The position numbers and the translations under genes are program-made. Shown here one piece after another: positions 48,801 through 58,802 of a stretch of 64,000 bases of DNA. Within the stretch, counting starts at the first letter, position 1; each line of letters starts with the position of its first letter. Origin of the DNA: Mesaphorura yosii (Eukaryota > Arthropoda > Collembola > Poduromorpha > Tullbergiidae); assembly GCA_009869945.1 (NCBI GenBank), contig WIXG01000164.1, positions 62,001-126,000 on the forward strand. Reading direction: 5' to 3'. The notes below the pieces were generated by a model. The model was not told the DNA's origin, did not search any database, and worked only from the letters and a program-made list of their open reading frames with translations.

Positions 48801-49472
48801 TTGTGTTTGCTTCATTCGTGTTTTATTTGTTTGTCTGGTCAAAAGTCAAGCTTGGTGGACCTCCTCCGCCCCCAATAATTATCAATGATCACTTAAGGCA
48901 ACCGCCGCCATACTACCCCGGCATCGCACAGCACCCAGCCCCGCACACGCATTCTTTTGCACCACAAGGGCGTTATATTCAGCTTCAGCATACAAACAGA
49001 GACATGATGAATCCTACTTTGGGTTTGTTTGTTTGAATGTTACGTTGCTTTTGCTTGAATGCTTGGCTAGACGTGCCTGCTTTGTTAAATTGGTGCTAGC
49101 GCAGTTCCATCTAGCATGAAATCGCGTATTTATCACCGACACATTCTAATTCTACATTGATTAATTCCAGTGTACGCAGCCGGAGGAGCCGCAGCGGCCG
49201 CCCAAGCACACCAGCACTCGCCAACGAGCGTCGAGCTTCGATCCAGCCGGACCGCGTCACTTCCTCCAGGCACGATGCCACCGCCTGCGTCCTCCAGTCA
49301 CGGTCACCATCGTCAGAGCCTGGATGCACGACGCAGCCAGCAGTCATCCCATCACAGCGACAGTTCCTCAGAGTCCGACTCGCCATCGCCGTCCTCGAGC
49401 ACACGTTCGAAGGAGAAAAAGTCGTCAGGGTTGATGCGACTGTTTAGCAGAAAGAAGGCCACGAATTTGTAG
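30843..49472 (+). CDS. kst: Beta-heavy spectrin (karst), complete, about 4072 aa
   Basis: Exons: 30843-30962, 33943-33978, 34047-34178, 34257-34482, 34556-34576, 35158-35301, 35377-35489, 35550-36086, 36157-36960, 37030-37425, 37504-37720, 37795-37889, 37969-40065, 40126-40344, 40435-40731, 40815-40936, 41379-41610, 41691-41861, 41935-45610, 45677-46748, 46834-46886, 47051-47107, 47264-47627, 47712-47856, 48032-48235, 48513-48702, 48846-49022, 49171-49472; all phases agree. Spectrin beta chains cross-link actin under membranes. Two calponin-homology domains (residues about 28-260; [36 protein letters not shown]) bind actin. About 30 triple-helical repeats follow (recurring W and DA-W-I). An SH3 domain at about 824-882 ([26 protein letters not shown]) marks the apical beta-H type. 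A PH domain lies at about 3655-3780, then a Pro/Ser-rich tail. Length fits Drosophila karst, also about 4100 aa. Confidence 0.96.
30963..33942. other. Second long karst intron (2980 bp)
   Basis: Lies between coding exons 1 and 2. Short ORFs on both strands start at non-ATG codons or lack partners. A 16-bp GC-rich palindrome made of CTCGCGAG twice is at 32594-32609. No gene seen. Confidence 0.5.
34697..35041 (-). CDS. Nested C2H2-like zinc-finger protein in a karst intron
   Basis: A 114-codon frame with a true ATG ([16 protein letters not shown]) lies wholly inside the karst intron 34577-35157, on the opposite strand. It holds one good C2H2 finger (C-x4-C-x12-H-x3-H in [20 protein letters not shown], then HAKMH) and a degenerate second C-x2-C near the end (KCTECTYE with later His). 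The middle is very basic ([12 protein letters not shown]). Zinc spacing and basic composition argue against chance, but no introns or promoter confirm it. It may be a retrogene or a small nucleic-acid-binding protein. I do not recognise an orthologue. Confidence 0.55.
   Translation of the reverse strand: MVPPKLFGAGKYDKLLIRSGLSYQCIKSDCKKVFPDLKHAHEHAKMHNSEVKTRSLARNRATYRRDSGKHRFRKKRSLEKCTRTREEEGKLLKCTECTYETFNTNHPAAHKRYR
40937..41378. other. Karst intron of 442 bp
   Basis: Unusually long compared with the 60-90 bp introns around it. AT-rich, with no ORF or repeat of note. Confidence 0.5.
48846..49022 (+). other. kst: Likely alternative cassette exon of karst
   Basis: 177 bp, phase 1 at both ends, so skipping keeps the frame. 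It encodes a Pro/His/Tyr-rich stretch ([32 protein letters not shown]). Its donor (TTTGG before GTTTGT) is weak, which fits optional use. Exon 48513-48702 can splice directly to 49171-49472. Confidence 0.5.
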
Positions 49473-50172
49473 ATGTGAACTAAACCAGACAGGCATTGTG
49501 GTGTATAGTAACGTTATATTCCAAAAGTCTTTATTCATTCTCCTACATTCACATTTCACGATTCACATTCTTGATGTATTTTTGTCCATTCCGTGGGTGT
49601 TCGTGTACCAATTTACAACTAAACATTCTCCAACAAACGACTAGCCAAGGCCTAACTTGAATAAGAATATCATTAGTAAATGTTAATTGCATCAGAGACT
49701 TTTGAGAAGAAAATGGACTTCACAATAACAAGTTAATTTGATTAGCAAATTAATTTATGAATTTCCTTTGGTTTACATTACATGTAAGCAGAGTGCAATT
49801 TTGATAGCGTATAAGTAGAAAATGTATTTTGCAACGATATTAATTAAAAATTTGATTAGTCCACTCTGGTATTAATATGGTAGATTATTCTAAATCTAGT
49901 TGTAGTTCACGTATTTCAATTAATTTACGTGCGTAAATTGCTTAACTGTGCCAATGTCATGAACTTTGAAATTTTGATTAAATTCCATCACTCTTTACAA
50001 TTCAGTGTTTCTCACTTCATTTCGTGACCAGTGTTCTATTCATGTTCTTTATCTCTTTCGTCTTTCCGGAACTCTGGCCAATTTTTACTGTTTTTATGCA
50101 CTGATGTGTGATGCGACGCTATTAAACGGTTCGTAGAATTAAAGAAATAGGATAAATGATATACATAATTAA
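49473..50172. other. Convergent spacer between karst and the P450 gene
   Basis: 3'UTRs of both genes in AT-rich sequence. No gene seen. Confidence 0.5.
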
Positions 50173-51854
50173 TCATTTCCGTGGTGACAATTTGAGCCAC
50201 ATTCCATTGACCGGTTTCATTGCACCACTTGTATCGTATTTCATTGGAATACTTGTCTTCGTACATGGCTCAACTCGGAAATTGTGCATGAGATGTGCCA
50301 ACGCACATTTCCCTTCAATGATCGCGAATCTCATTGCAATACAATTACGTGGTCCTACACCAAATGGCATGTACGCGTACGGATTCCTATTTTTCTTGTT
50401 TTCGGCATTGAATCGTTCAGGAATGAATTTATAAGGGTCTGGGTAGTATTGAGGATCATGATGAATCGCGTAAGTAGGAATCATGCATATTTGTCCGACA
50501 GGAATCACGTATGAGGTGCCAGGAACTTTGTATTCTCGTGTGCATTTTCTGAAATTCAATTCTTTCGTTTAGATTTTGAGTCTATAGTGTTCTAGTATTC
50601 TGTACCTTTCTATTCTGGCAGCTGGTGTGTATTTCCGCATTATTTCGGACACGAACATCTCCAGATACTCATTCTGATTTACTGCATCATACGAAGAGAG
50701 ACCGGAGTCTGAATTGGCAATGCCATCAATTTCGTGTGCAAGTTTATCTTGAATCTCCGGATTCATTGCAAGTTCGTACAGGCCATAAATCAGAAGAGTT
50801 TCTAGAATGAATAAGAAAGTGTTTAAGATTAGGAATAGAAAATATATCACTTTTTCTTACCAGTCGCGTCAGCTCCCAAGAAGAAGATCATGCTTTGATA
50901 GAGAATCATTTCATCAGTCCATTTGACAGCTGAAACCTTTCTCAGACTCTTAACACTCTTCATATTCTCATTTTCATCTTCAATATCGAGATCACCTTCT
51001 TCTGTCTTCAGTTGTCCCTCACGTGCGTCAATGAGTAGTTGGAGAAAGTCTGACCTCCTTTCACCAACCCGTTTCCGATGAGCAAGTGTTTTGGTGATTA
51101 CACTCGAGAAGAATTGATGTGCAGAATCATCCATCATTTGTAATCCCAAGTTCTTGAACAGGCTTGGGAGCAAGATGGACATGAAGAGCTTGTAAACACG
51201 GATCCCATTGAACTGCCTTTGTAATCTTGTCATCATTACCGCAAATCTTGAATTCCGATCAGTAAATGAATTACTTTCAACACCAAATGCAGAGCTAGCA
51301 ATCATGTCCACTACGAAACGTGAGCAAGCATCACGTAAATCCAAATCCGACGAAGATTCAAGTTCTCGGGTTAAGAAGCCAACCATTCGTTCAGCTGATT
51401 CCGTAAAGATTGCGAACATATTTCGTATCTTCCCAGTTGTAAATGTTGGGCTGATTGCACTTCGTACATCTTTCCATTCCTGACTTTCCAAGTTAAAAAG
51501 CACCTTACCCAAGGTTGGATCTTGTGCAGGACCAAATGGTCGTCGATTAATGAAATGATCGAAATCTTTTACGGTTATATGCTTGATTAAATCGAGATCC
51601 AATATTACAGCTACAGGACGTCTGAATTCCATCATGCCACCAAATTTTGCGCCCTGGGCTTGAAGCGTCTTGTATATACGATGAGTTTGCTCATGGAATG
51701 GAATTCGTATAAGAATCCGGTCCCAGAATGAACCGATATCAGAACCTTTCACGAATGGAATACCTCTACTTGGCCAGTAGTGATCATTGCCGTAAATATA
51801 AAGTGCGACGGCTATTGGAAGCACAGCAGTAACCAGAAATGGCAGCCAAAACAT
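50173..51854 (-). CDS. Cytochrome P450, CYP3-clan-like
   Basis: Exons 50861-51854, 50606-50801 and 50173-50548; 521 aa. A heme monooxygenase anchored in the endoplasmic reticulum by an N-terminal helix (FWLPFLVTAVLPIAVALYIY). Motifs: helix C W-x3-R (EWKDVRSAISPTF), I-helix oxygen-binding GADATGET, K-helix E-x2-R (SEIMRKY), PERF (FIPERFNAE), and heme loop FGVGPRNC with the axial Cys near residue 464. The I-helix region and the ISPTFTTGK sequence fit the CYP3 clan (CYP6/CYP9/CYP3-like), which often metabolises xenobiotics. An acidic insertion (GDLDIEDENENMK) precedes the I-helix. No substrate can be assigned. Start is the first ATG before the membrane helix. Confidence 0.93.
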
Positions 51855-52142
51855 TGTGCGATTGCTATGGTAATTGTAACTTTGAAATGAAGGAAGATGG
51901 GAATGACTCTTTTATAATAAGAACAATGGCATGGCACGGCCATATTTATACTAGGTGAATGGAAATAAAGTACTTGAGATTGGAAAACAATGTGAGCGAC
52001 ATGAGCCACATAGACTAGATTAAGCATGTGCTGATGCTGATTACCCAACCTTTCCCTCTTTGACATTGGTGAGTTAGATTACAATGATTAACTTGTTAAA
52101 TCAGTCAAATTATATTCGTGAAGTGTTCTCATGTGAGCTCAC
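51855..52142. other. P450 promoter region
   Basis: Spacer upstream of the P450 gene; TATAAT-like and AT-rich, with no strong motif. Confidence 0.4.
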
Positions 52143-53219
52143 ATGTTGTTTTGCATTATTGCTTTTAAATTGATTTTTAATTACTTTCACGTCCCCACCA
52201 AAATGTCCATAAAAAAGGTCAAACATTGTAAATTGACGGAACGTTCATTTGTGGAAACACTGGCCTGTCTACACCGTACTCTTCAATTCACTTGTAAATG
52301 TGGAATTGTACCGACTCTAATCGATACGAATCATGGTGATGATTACTTTATATTCAACAAATCTACTGGATTCCGTCAACACTTCAGACTAAACGCGGTG
52401 TTTGGCTTTATTCTACAATATTTAATTAATCTCCCACTCTATGTTGCTCATCGTCTCACATTATGATCAGACATTTCACTCAAATACGGTTTTGTTGCGT
52501 CCTTATTTCATGCTACTGGAATCTATATTGATTACCTATTCGGGTGGTCTACACGTGCAGAATCATTCGTATACTTCCTGAACAGCCTAATTCGGTTAGA
52601 TCAAGATTGAGTGCATGCTCTGCTTGGACCAAACTGGACACATTCGGAAAAGCAGAGTTATCGAAAGGTAGTCAATCGCCTGGCCCAATTTCTCAATACT
52701 TTCCAGATACTTATGGTTTGGAGGCTGTTTCCAGGTCTTCTAGTAGTTGTACTTAATATCATCTCTACGGTCAAAGGCGTTCACGCCACGCTTTATATAT
52801 TCTTCGGTATTGATGCTCCAGACTGGCTTGATTACTTCGCGTTCGTTGGTACCTACAATATTTACGTTTACGTAGCTCTGATACTGGTTGCACGCTGGAA
52901 TGCGTTATTAATCATAACAGCTGTGATCGCATTCTGTTTCAATCATACAGTTCGGGTCAAGCTCACAAATGTTAAGAATATGAATGGTCAGTTGGGGAAA
53001 GGTCTATTTCTTATCTACAAAGCCTTGTATATGCTGAATGATAACATGATTCAATTTACAGTTCGTCCGCAACTCTTTCCAAAGGCAGAGCCTCATGTTG
53101 AATCATCAAGCCAACTGTCCCATCGCCAGACTTTTACGTCGGAGTCTTGCGTATTCGTATTTTTTTACCCCTGTGTACTGGCTTTGATGAGGCCTGAAAC
53201 TGTGTTTGTTCCCCAATGA
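52143..53219 (+). pseudogene. Multi-pass membrane protein (chemoreceptor-like) with two in-frame TGA codons
   Basis: One frame of 358 codons from the ATG at 52143 to a TGA at 53217-53219 is interrupted only by TGA at 52464-52466 and at 52608-52610. Between the stops the frame stays open and hydrophobic (SLFHATGIYIDYLFGW). Downstream helices include FPGLLVVVLNIISTV, YIYVYVALILVARW-like and NALLIITAVIAFCF, and the end is FFYPCVLALMRP. No introns and no frameshifts are seen, so it is either a young pseudogene or a retrocopy. Topology and lack of homologous enzymes suggest an arthropod gustatory/odorant-receptor-like protein, but no diagnostic motif is visible. Stop readthrough is possible but less likely. 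Confidence 0.6.
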
Positions 53220-53759
53220 AATGGCGGAGTCAGACTTCCACCGGAAAGAATGGTCAATGATGATCAATTTTGGACCTACTTGAATGTGGAACGGAATCAC
53301 AAAGACAAAAGCGGAGACGGGCAGGCTGATGATGTTGGCCTACTGGTAGCTACACTACTTCTGAAACCGAGAAACACGTGTGCGATGTGTGATTGTATGA
53401 GTTCAAGTGCACCCTGCAACCGACCGCGTTGTAGTCGTAAGTCGTAATAAACCAATTACTATTACGTATTACACGTTTTTCACTTAATTGCATTACTGCC
53501 TTACTCAGCTTGCTTGCCTGCTGGTTTGTTTTGCTTCTTGCTCCCATCGCTCCTCACTGCCACTGCTACAAGTGGAGTACATTTTTTAACTGGTTCTATG
53601 GGTTCCTAGGATTCTATTGTGTCGTTGCCCAGTGCGATTTGCAAGAAAATGTAGTGTAAAAGACACCTTACATTGAGAACGCAAACGTTAATTTATTAAA
53701 ACATTCAGTTTTCGTTGGCCATAAACATTCCTCACTGGAAACAATTTGTTTTCGTTTCT
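53220..53759. other. Convergent spacer
   Basis: Between the receptor-like pseudogene and the protease-homologue gene. TTTATT at 53692-53697 is a minus-strand AATAAA for the latter. Nothing else supported. Confidence 0.5.
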
Positions 53760-55092
53760 CTATGGTCGAATGTTATCGAGAATCCATGGCAGATGATAGC
53801 TAATGTTGGTGAACATGTCTGGCATGCCTTGATGGGCACACCCCAGGAAATACGAGGCCAAACCCACCAGCGTGTACTGTTTCCTATCCGTACTATTTTC
53901 ACCATCGAAATCAGCCCCAAAGTCAGAGTTTCGAGCAGGAACAGCCGCAGCAGGAATTGCAGGAACTTCTTGGCCCTGCAGCAAAGCAGCTCCCAAGTCA
54001 AGATCTCCACAGAGTCCAGTGGATTCGCCCAAGCATGAAGATGCACAGAATTTGCTAGCGTCCAGCTTGCCAATTTTGCGCGCATAAACTCGATCGCAGT
54101 GTTCTCGAGGTCTAAGCTTCATCTCAATGAGACTTGGTAGTAGCGGAGCTAAAATCGTTCAGAACAAGAACGTTAAAATCAAGAAAAACTTCCCGTCTTT
54201 TTCGAAACTGTGTTCCTTACAAGAACTGTCGCCTGTGGTTGTAAGGCCCCAGCCGGCGGAAACCAGGTTGCCACTGATGCATGCGCTGGCAGCATTTGTC
54301 CCCAATCGTGGGGAAAAGGTTTCGTTCACCGGAAGACAAACAGGCACAACAGTATCTAAACAATGCGACAAAATCTGATAATGTAGGAATTAGCTTTCTC
54401 TGAAGTGATTTTACCTGTGAAGGACACCTCATTGGCCAGCCGCAACAATGCAAGGTCATTGGTGAAAGTTCCTACGCGATACTTTTCATGAACGATGACT
54501 GACTCAATCGAAAATAAATATTCCCGGTCAGATTCGAGGTTGGTTTTGAGTCCGACCGAATGGAGCAACTCCGTCTTGTGAAACGATCGCAGTAGATTGG
54601 CGGTGACGAGCACGTATTTGGAATTAATCAGTACTCCAATGCCAGCGAGCATTATACTGCCAAGCCCTACATTTAGATTGGCGTCGGTTAAATCTACAAC
54701 CGGCCGATCGAAAAGGCAACAATAAAAATTTACCGGAAGGATACGTCGTGAAAATGTTGGCGAGTCCAGGCAGGTCTCCCGGATAGACAAGGCGGCCTCC
54801 AATTGACCTCACAAAGCGATTGGACCTGGAATTTCGAAACCGTCATCGCAGAGTTTATTCATTTGTTTCCAGACAATTGTTCCGGGAAAAATGTTCCCAG
54901 ACAATTATTCCAGAGCATTCGGCAAGATTTTGGAGAATGCAAATTACCATTCTTGTCGTCCTTGTCCTTTCTTGACGAGTCCACACACATCCTTCGACGG
55001 CAGCAACTTAAAATTCGGATGGTTGACAAAATCCCTGGAAGCTTCGCTTTTGATTCCGTTTTCCAGTTTGTGTCCCGGTCGTTCGAAAGTTC
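53760..55092 (-). CDS. Catalytically dead trypsin-family serine protease homologue, 5' end not found
   Basis: Exons 54948 to about 55092, 54734-54825, 54415-54693, 54221-54355 and 53760-54148; about 346 aa without a start. The N-terminal block (DFVNHPNFKLLPSKDVCG) matches the neighbour (DFRLHPNFHLLPTLDDCG), and a zymogen junction RSIGGRLVYPGDLPG follows. Two of three catalytic residues are gone: TAAHC is TANLL, and GDSGGP is GDLDLG; the Asp site (NDLALLRL) remains. It keeps family marks such as VVPVCLPV and MFTNISYHLPWI, and its splice phases are intact. The signal-peptide exon is missing: an in-frame TAA lies just upstream, and only 175 bp separate it from the next gene. It is a non-proteolytic homologue or a truncated duplicate. 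Confidence 0.72.
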
Positions 55093-55267
55093 CTGAACCA
55101 ATTACATCACGAATCGGTTAACAATTCTGGAAACTTGTAAGTATTTGGGCCGAATTACTAAATTGCTTGTGCTCGTGTGCGTGCTTAGATAAGCAGAAAA
55201 TATTACAGCAAAATTTGGCTTTAAACAATGCCTTTATTGCAAGCAAAACGGCAAAGCGACATTCATT
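55093..55267. promoter_or_regulatory. Tight spacer between the two protease genes
   Basis: TTTATT at 55233-55238 is the minus-strand poly(A) signal of the upstream gene. The leftover 140 bp are too short to hold an obvious promoter plus signal-peptide exon for the homologue. Confidence 0.4.
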
Positions 55268-56929
55268 TTAATCTGCCAAGTGGTCAAGGATCCAAGGCAT
55301 GTACGCCACGACATTTGTGAATAAATCCGGCACGCCATCTGCTGCACATGCCTCCTGAACGACGAAACCGGACCTGCTGTCAAGCCCAACTTGGAATATT
55401 TGTGGTTTCCCGCCCAGCTCAGGCACAGAAAACGATTTCAGGAGCGGGGACCCGCTGTCACCGAAGCAGGGTCCTGTTCCGTGCTCTCCCAATATGCACA
55501 AGTCGTTTTGACTGCCGAACTCCGCCGAATCTTCCATGGTTGGGCTGCACATGGCATTCGGGACGAGCCTTAGCTTCACTTGATTCAGATAGGGCGTCCG
55601 CATGAATTCTGGGCGGCTACTCATACGTCCCCACCCCATAAAGTCGAATTTTTTGTACATGAGACCGTCCAGAATGTCACTTCGACGAGGGAGACAAATT
55701 GGCCGCACAAACTGCTTCTTCTCTGGAAAAACCATGTAAAATTCATCGCAGAAGTGGTAGATGCATTATTGTAGATGTGTCGTACTGGTAAAGTACCAAG
55801 AAGTTCCCGAACTGTCGCATTTGTGCTCAAGGACTTGACGGAGGCATTAAACCTGTAAATGCTATCACGAAGTTTGACCAGTGCCACATCCTGCCCTTCC
55901 CCAACCAAGAAGTCTTCGTGGATGATAATGTCCTTAATTTTGGCCAAGTGTACAACCCAGCACACCAGCTCACCATCTTCGTCTAAGTCACAGTTCCTCA
56001 TGTGTACTGAACTCAGACTCAAGCCGAGACCACCCAACCCAGTATTGGCCAAGTCTTGGTTGCGGTACGAGCCAAGGACCACAACAGTGCTGATAACGTC
56101 AAATGAACAAACAGGCATTAAAACTAGCACTTTGAGTATTACAGACTCAAACTTACAGTGCAGCATCGGCACCCACGGAAGTCACGCAATGAGCGGCTGT
56201 CAGAATCGTGTAATTGTTAATGATGGATCCACCGCAGATCACTCTGTAAGAGTTGGTCGTCACTGCAAACAAGATAATGCAGCCGAGTAAGAAAAGTACG
56301 ACTGAAGCACTCCGTCTCGCGGTTCCTTACCATTTCTGAACATGAGCTGCACCATCCACGGGTGAGTTCCAATTTCTGCAGGCATTCCGCCTATTACACG
56401 CTTGGTACGCCTTCGGCGGCTGCGGCTACCGTGAGCGTCTCCATCTCGCTTAAAACGCCATGAGGGCCTGGTACTGCTGTCACTGATCGACTTGGGCGTA
56501 GTTGTTGCCGTCTCCGGAAACTTATACTGATAGCCGCAATCGTCGAGGGTAGGCAATAAATGGAAATTTGGGTGCAAACGGAAATCTGCACACGACACAC
56601 GAGCACAATGCACAAGCAATCTTTCACGCGCCGCGCGAGTTGAGACTAACGCCGCCACTGCAATTAACTTTACCTGACTCTGGACCCGAGCCTGAAACCA
56701 AAACCGGACTGCCCTTTGAGGTGGAATTCTTCTGGCCAACGTCACCATTCGCAGTGACTGCGGCTGCAGGTGCGCAAATCGATGTAGGGCACTGGATCAG
56801 ATTCGGTGAAATGCCTGCCCCTGTGCCCGAAATTGCACAGGCTGCGAAATGGACGCATGCAGTGCAGGCGAGAAAAAAGATCAAACGCCAATTCCGCCAA
56901 CGCCAGCCCAAAGCGAGGGTTTTCTCCAT
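55268..56929 (-). CDS. Secreted trypsin-like serine protease with polybasic activation site
   Basis: Exons 56674-56929, 56331-56585, 56157-56262, 55797-56089 and 55268-55722; 454 aa. A hydrophobic signal segment (LIFFLACTACVHFAACAIS) is followed by a Ser/Gly/Pro-rich linker, then a conserved DFRLHPNFHLLPTLDDCG block whose Cys probably bonds to the catalytic domain. Zymogen activation is after RRRRTKR, giving VIGG; such polybasic sites suit furin or trypsin. The triad is complete: His in ILTAAHC, Asp in GQDVALVKL, Ser in CFGDSGSPLL. It ends with PDLFTNVVAYMPWILDHL. No disulfide-rich clip domain is seen. Exon phases match the neighbouring dead homologue, so they are tandem duplicates. The donor after VRELL was picked because it alone keeps the frame. 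Confidence 0.88.
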
Positions 56930-57579
56930 TCTGATTTCGATAACTCTGTGATTGCAGATGGAAAAGATAGACTCGAATCCTCGTCTCGTTCGCCTGCAAA
57001 ATTAAAACTGCTCAATCCACTGCTGTCTTGTATTTATATTCTGGCTGGAGACTTGTGCTGAGTACAGAGCACACGTATTCTTATTCTAACAGCGAATAGC
57101 CAAGTCAAGCGAATTAAGGAATACATGACCATTACGTTTAAACGACGACTACTGGGAATAGCGAAATGCAGAATGGGCTCGGGCTTTACAGTACCAATTA
57201 ACACCTTTGCTAATACGACCGAGTAAAATGAAAATGGAATAGGAATCATTTCGTCGGAACCGAGCCTTTCTTGATCTGTTCTATGCTAGGCTTGTGCCTG
57301 TGCTAATTATTCGGCACAATGCAGTGCAAGAATCACAGTACAAGAAGGTGAAATCCAGGTCGTGGGTAGTCTAGTGAGTTTCTTCTTCTATATGGCAACC
57401 TGCATGCATGGAAATTGTAACAACGTTCTACAAATTACAAGAGTATTTGAATTACTACGTCAGCTGCGAGTTTCTCGAATTTGTATATTTGCATACGTCC
57501 TTGAGCCCAAATTGCGAATTATATTCCAAATGTTCAAGATCCAAGTATTTCCAGTGAATGCTAATGAAAGCATACAAGA
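56930..57579. promoter_or_regulatory. Divergent spacer upstream of protease and unknown gene
   Basis: 650 bp with both promoters; no TATA box at a convincing distance. ORFs are shadows. Confidence 0.45.
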
Positions 57580-58437
57580 ATGAGATGGACCACGCCGGCC
57601 CCTGCGGACCCTTTCACGGAACCTCAATCAATGAACATGCTCTCAGCTAAACTCACCTACGATCGCGTGTACGCACACTCCCAGTCGCTGCTCCGACCGC
57701 CAAACTCATGGCGCTTCAGTGCAAGCTATGAGGAACGAGCCCGAGCCTACAAGAATACCAATCTCAAGTCCGCGCACGTCGTCGCTGCAGTCTCCAGCAG
57801 CTCTGAGTACAACAACGAACCACAGCCACAGCCAAATTCGTACTTTGCAGAAAGGAACCTGACCACCGACACGCACTTGGCGCCGGAGTTTGGAAACATG
57901 CATGCCTTCAAGTATTATCCACGAGGTGTTAAATTTACTACAGTAAATTATTCAGAAGTCAAATTATTTGCTAAGACAGACGCGTGCTGTGCTGTGGTGC
58001 GCTTTGCTTTTATTGCAGCTCCACCGAATTCGCCACGCGAACCCAAAAATCGACCTTGCGTGCAAGCGCAGCCACAGTCTCAAATACTGGTGCAGCAGCT
58101 CTTCCATCCACTCAGCCGTGGCGATGGTCCAGTGAACAATCTGAATTCGGTCTTGAACAGTTCTGAGCCCAAACCCAAACCCGAAGACAATGAGAGCGGC
58201 AGCAGGCCCACAACAGCATCGGGGAACGTTTGGTCGAAGATTCCGTCGCGTATCGCGCAGCAAAGTCTAAGTCATGAACAAGAAGAGAGGCAGCGGTTCC
58301 TCAGACGCGTGGAGCTTCCGCACGCCCGTGCCAGCACTCCAGCTCCGTTTCCGTTCAAGTACAGCCACGGCCATGGTCAGAGTCACGGTCACAGTCGTGG
58401 AGATGGAATCGCATATGCAAAGTTAGCTCACAAATGA
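57580..58437 (+). CDS. Unrecognised protein gene, basic and Pro/Gln/Ser-rich
   Basis: A frame open from 57580 to 58437 (285 codons). It probably holds one 93-bp intron, 57926-58018 (CACGAG before GTGTTA, TTTATTGCAG at the end), whose length is a multiple of three and which has no stop; splicing gives 254 aa. Without it the segment would add a hydrophobic Cys-rich piece (CCAVVRFAFIAA) unlike the rest. The protein starts MRWTTPAPADPFTEP, has RFSASYEERARAYKNTNLKS, PQPQPNSYF, EQEERQRFLRRVELP and a His/Gly end (SHGHGQSHGHSRG). No signal peptide, membrane helix or known domain. AATAAA is at 58479-58484. Repetitive short motifs could fit a cytoskeletal or ciliary protein, but this is speculation. 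Confidence 0.6.
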   Translation: MRWTTPAPADPFTEPQSMNMLSAKLTYDRVYAHSQSLLRPPNSWRFSASYEERARAYKNTNLKSAHVVAAVSSSSEYNNEPQPQPNSYFAERNLTTDTHLAPEFGNMHAFKYYPRGVKFTTVNYSEVKLFAKTDACCAVVRFAFIAAPPNSPREPKNRPCVQAQPQSQILVQQLFHPLSRGDGPVNNLNSVLNSSEPKPKPEDNESGSRPTTASGNVWSKIPSRIAQQSLSHEQEERQRFLRRVELPHARASTPAPFPFKYSHGHGQSHGHSRGDGIAYAKLAHK

Positions 58438-58802
58438 GTCGAGTCTAACCCATGTACTAATTTCCATCATAGTGATTTAATAAACAAAGAACAGTTTTTA
58501 CGAGAACGGCCTGAACGAACAAAAGCATGTGCGTGGTATCTTGGTATTAGCTAGCTACCAGCTAGTTTAGCGAGAAAGATAAAAAGTAAAAAAAAAAAAA
58601 TGACGAAGACGAGCTAATAAGTCTAGGCGAGATTCATTGTTTTCATTGGGAGTTATCACTTTCAGGTTATCCAGGCTCGAGTACGGGATGCTTTCGGTTT
58701 GTCGCCTCGCCGAATGAAAGTTGCGTAATCTTTTTCAGGCATGGGCTCATTCAAAGCAAATAATTAATTTTATTGCGAGGTACGCGTCTCTAGCGTCTGG
58801 AG
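58438..58802. other. Convergent spacer
   Basis: 3' ends of the unknown gene and the ABC transporter gene; a 12-bp A run near 58590. TTTATT at 58769-58774 is a minus-strand poly(A) signal. Confidence 0.5.
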
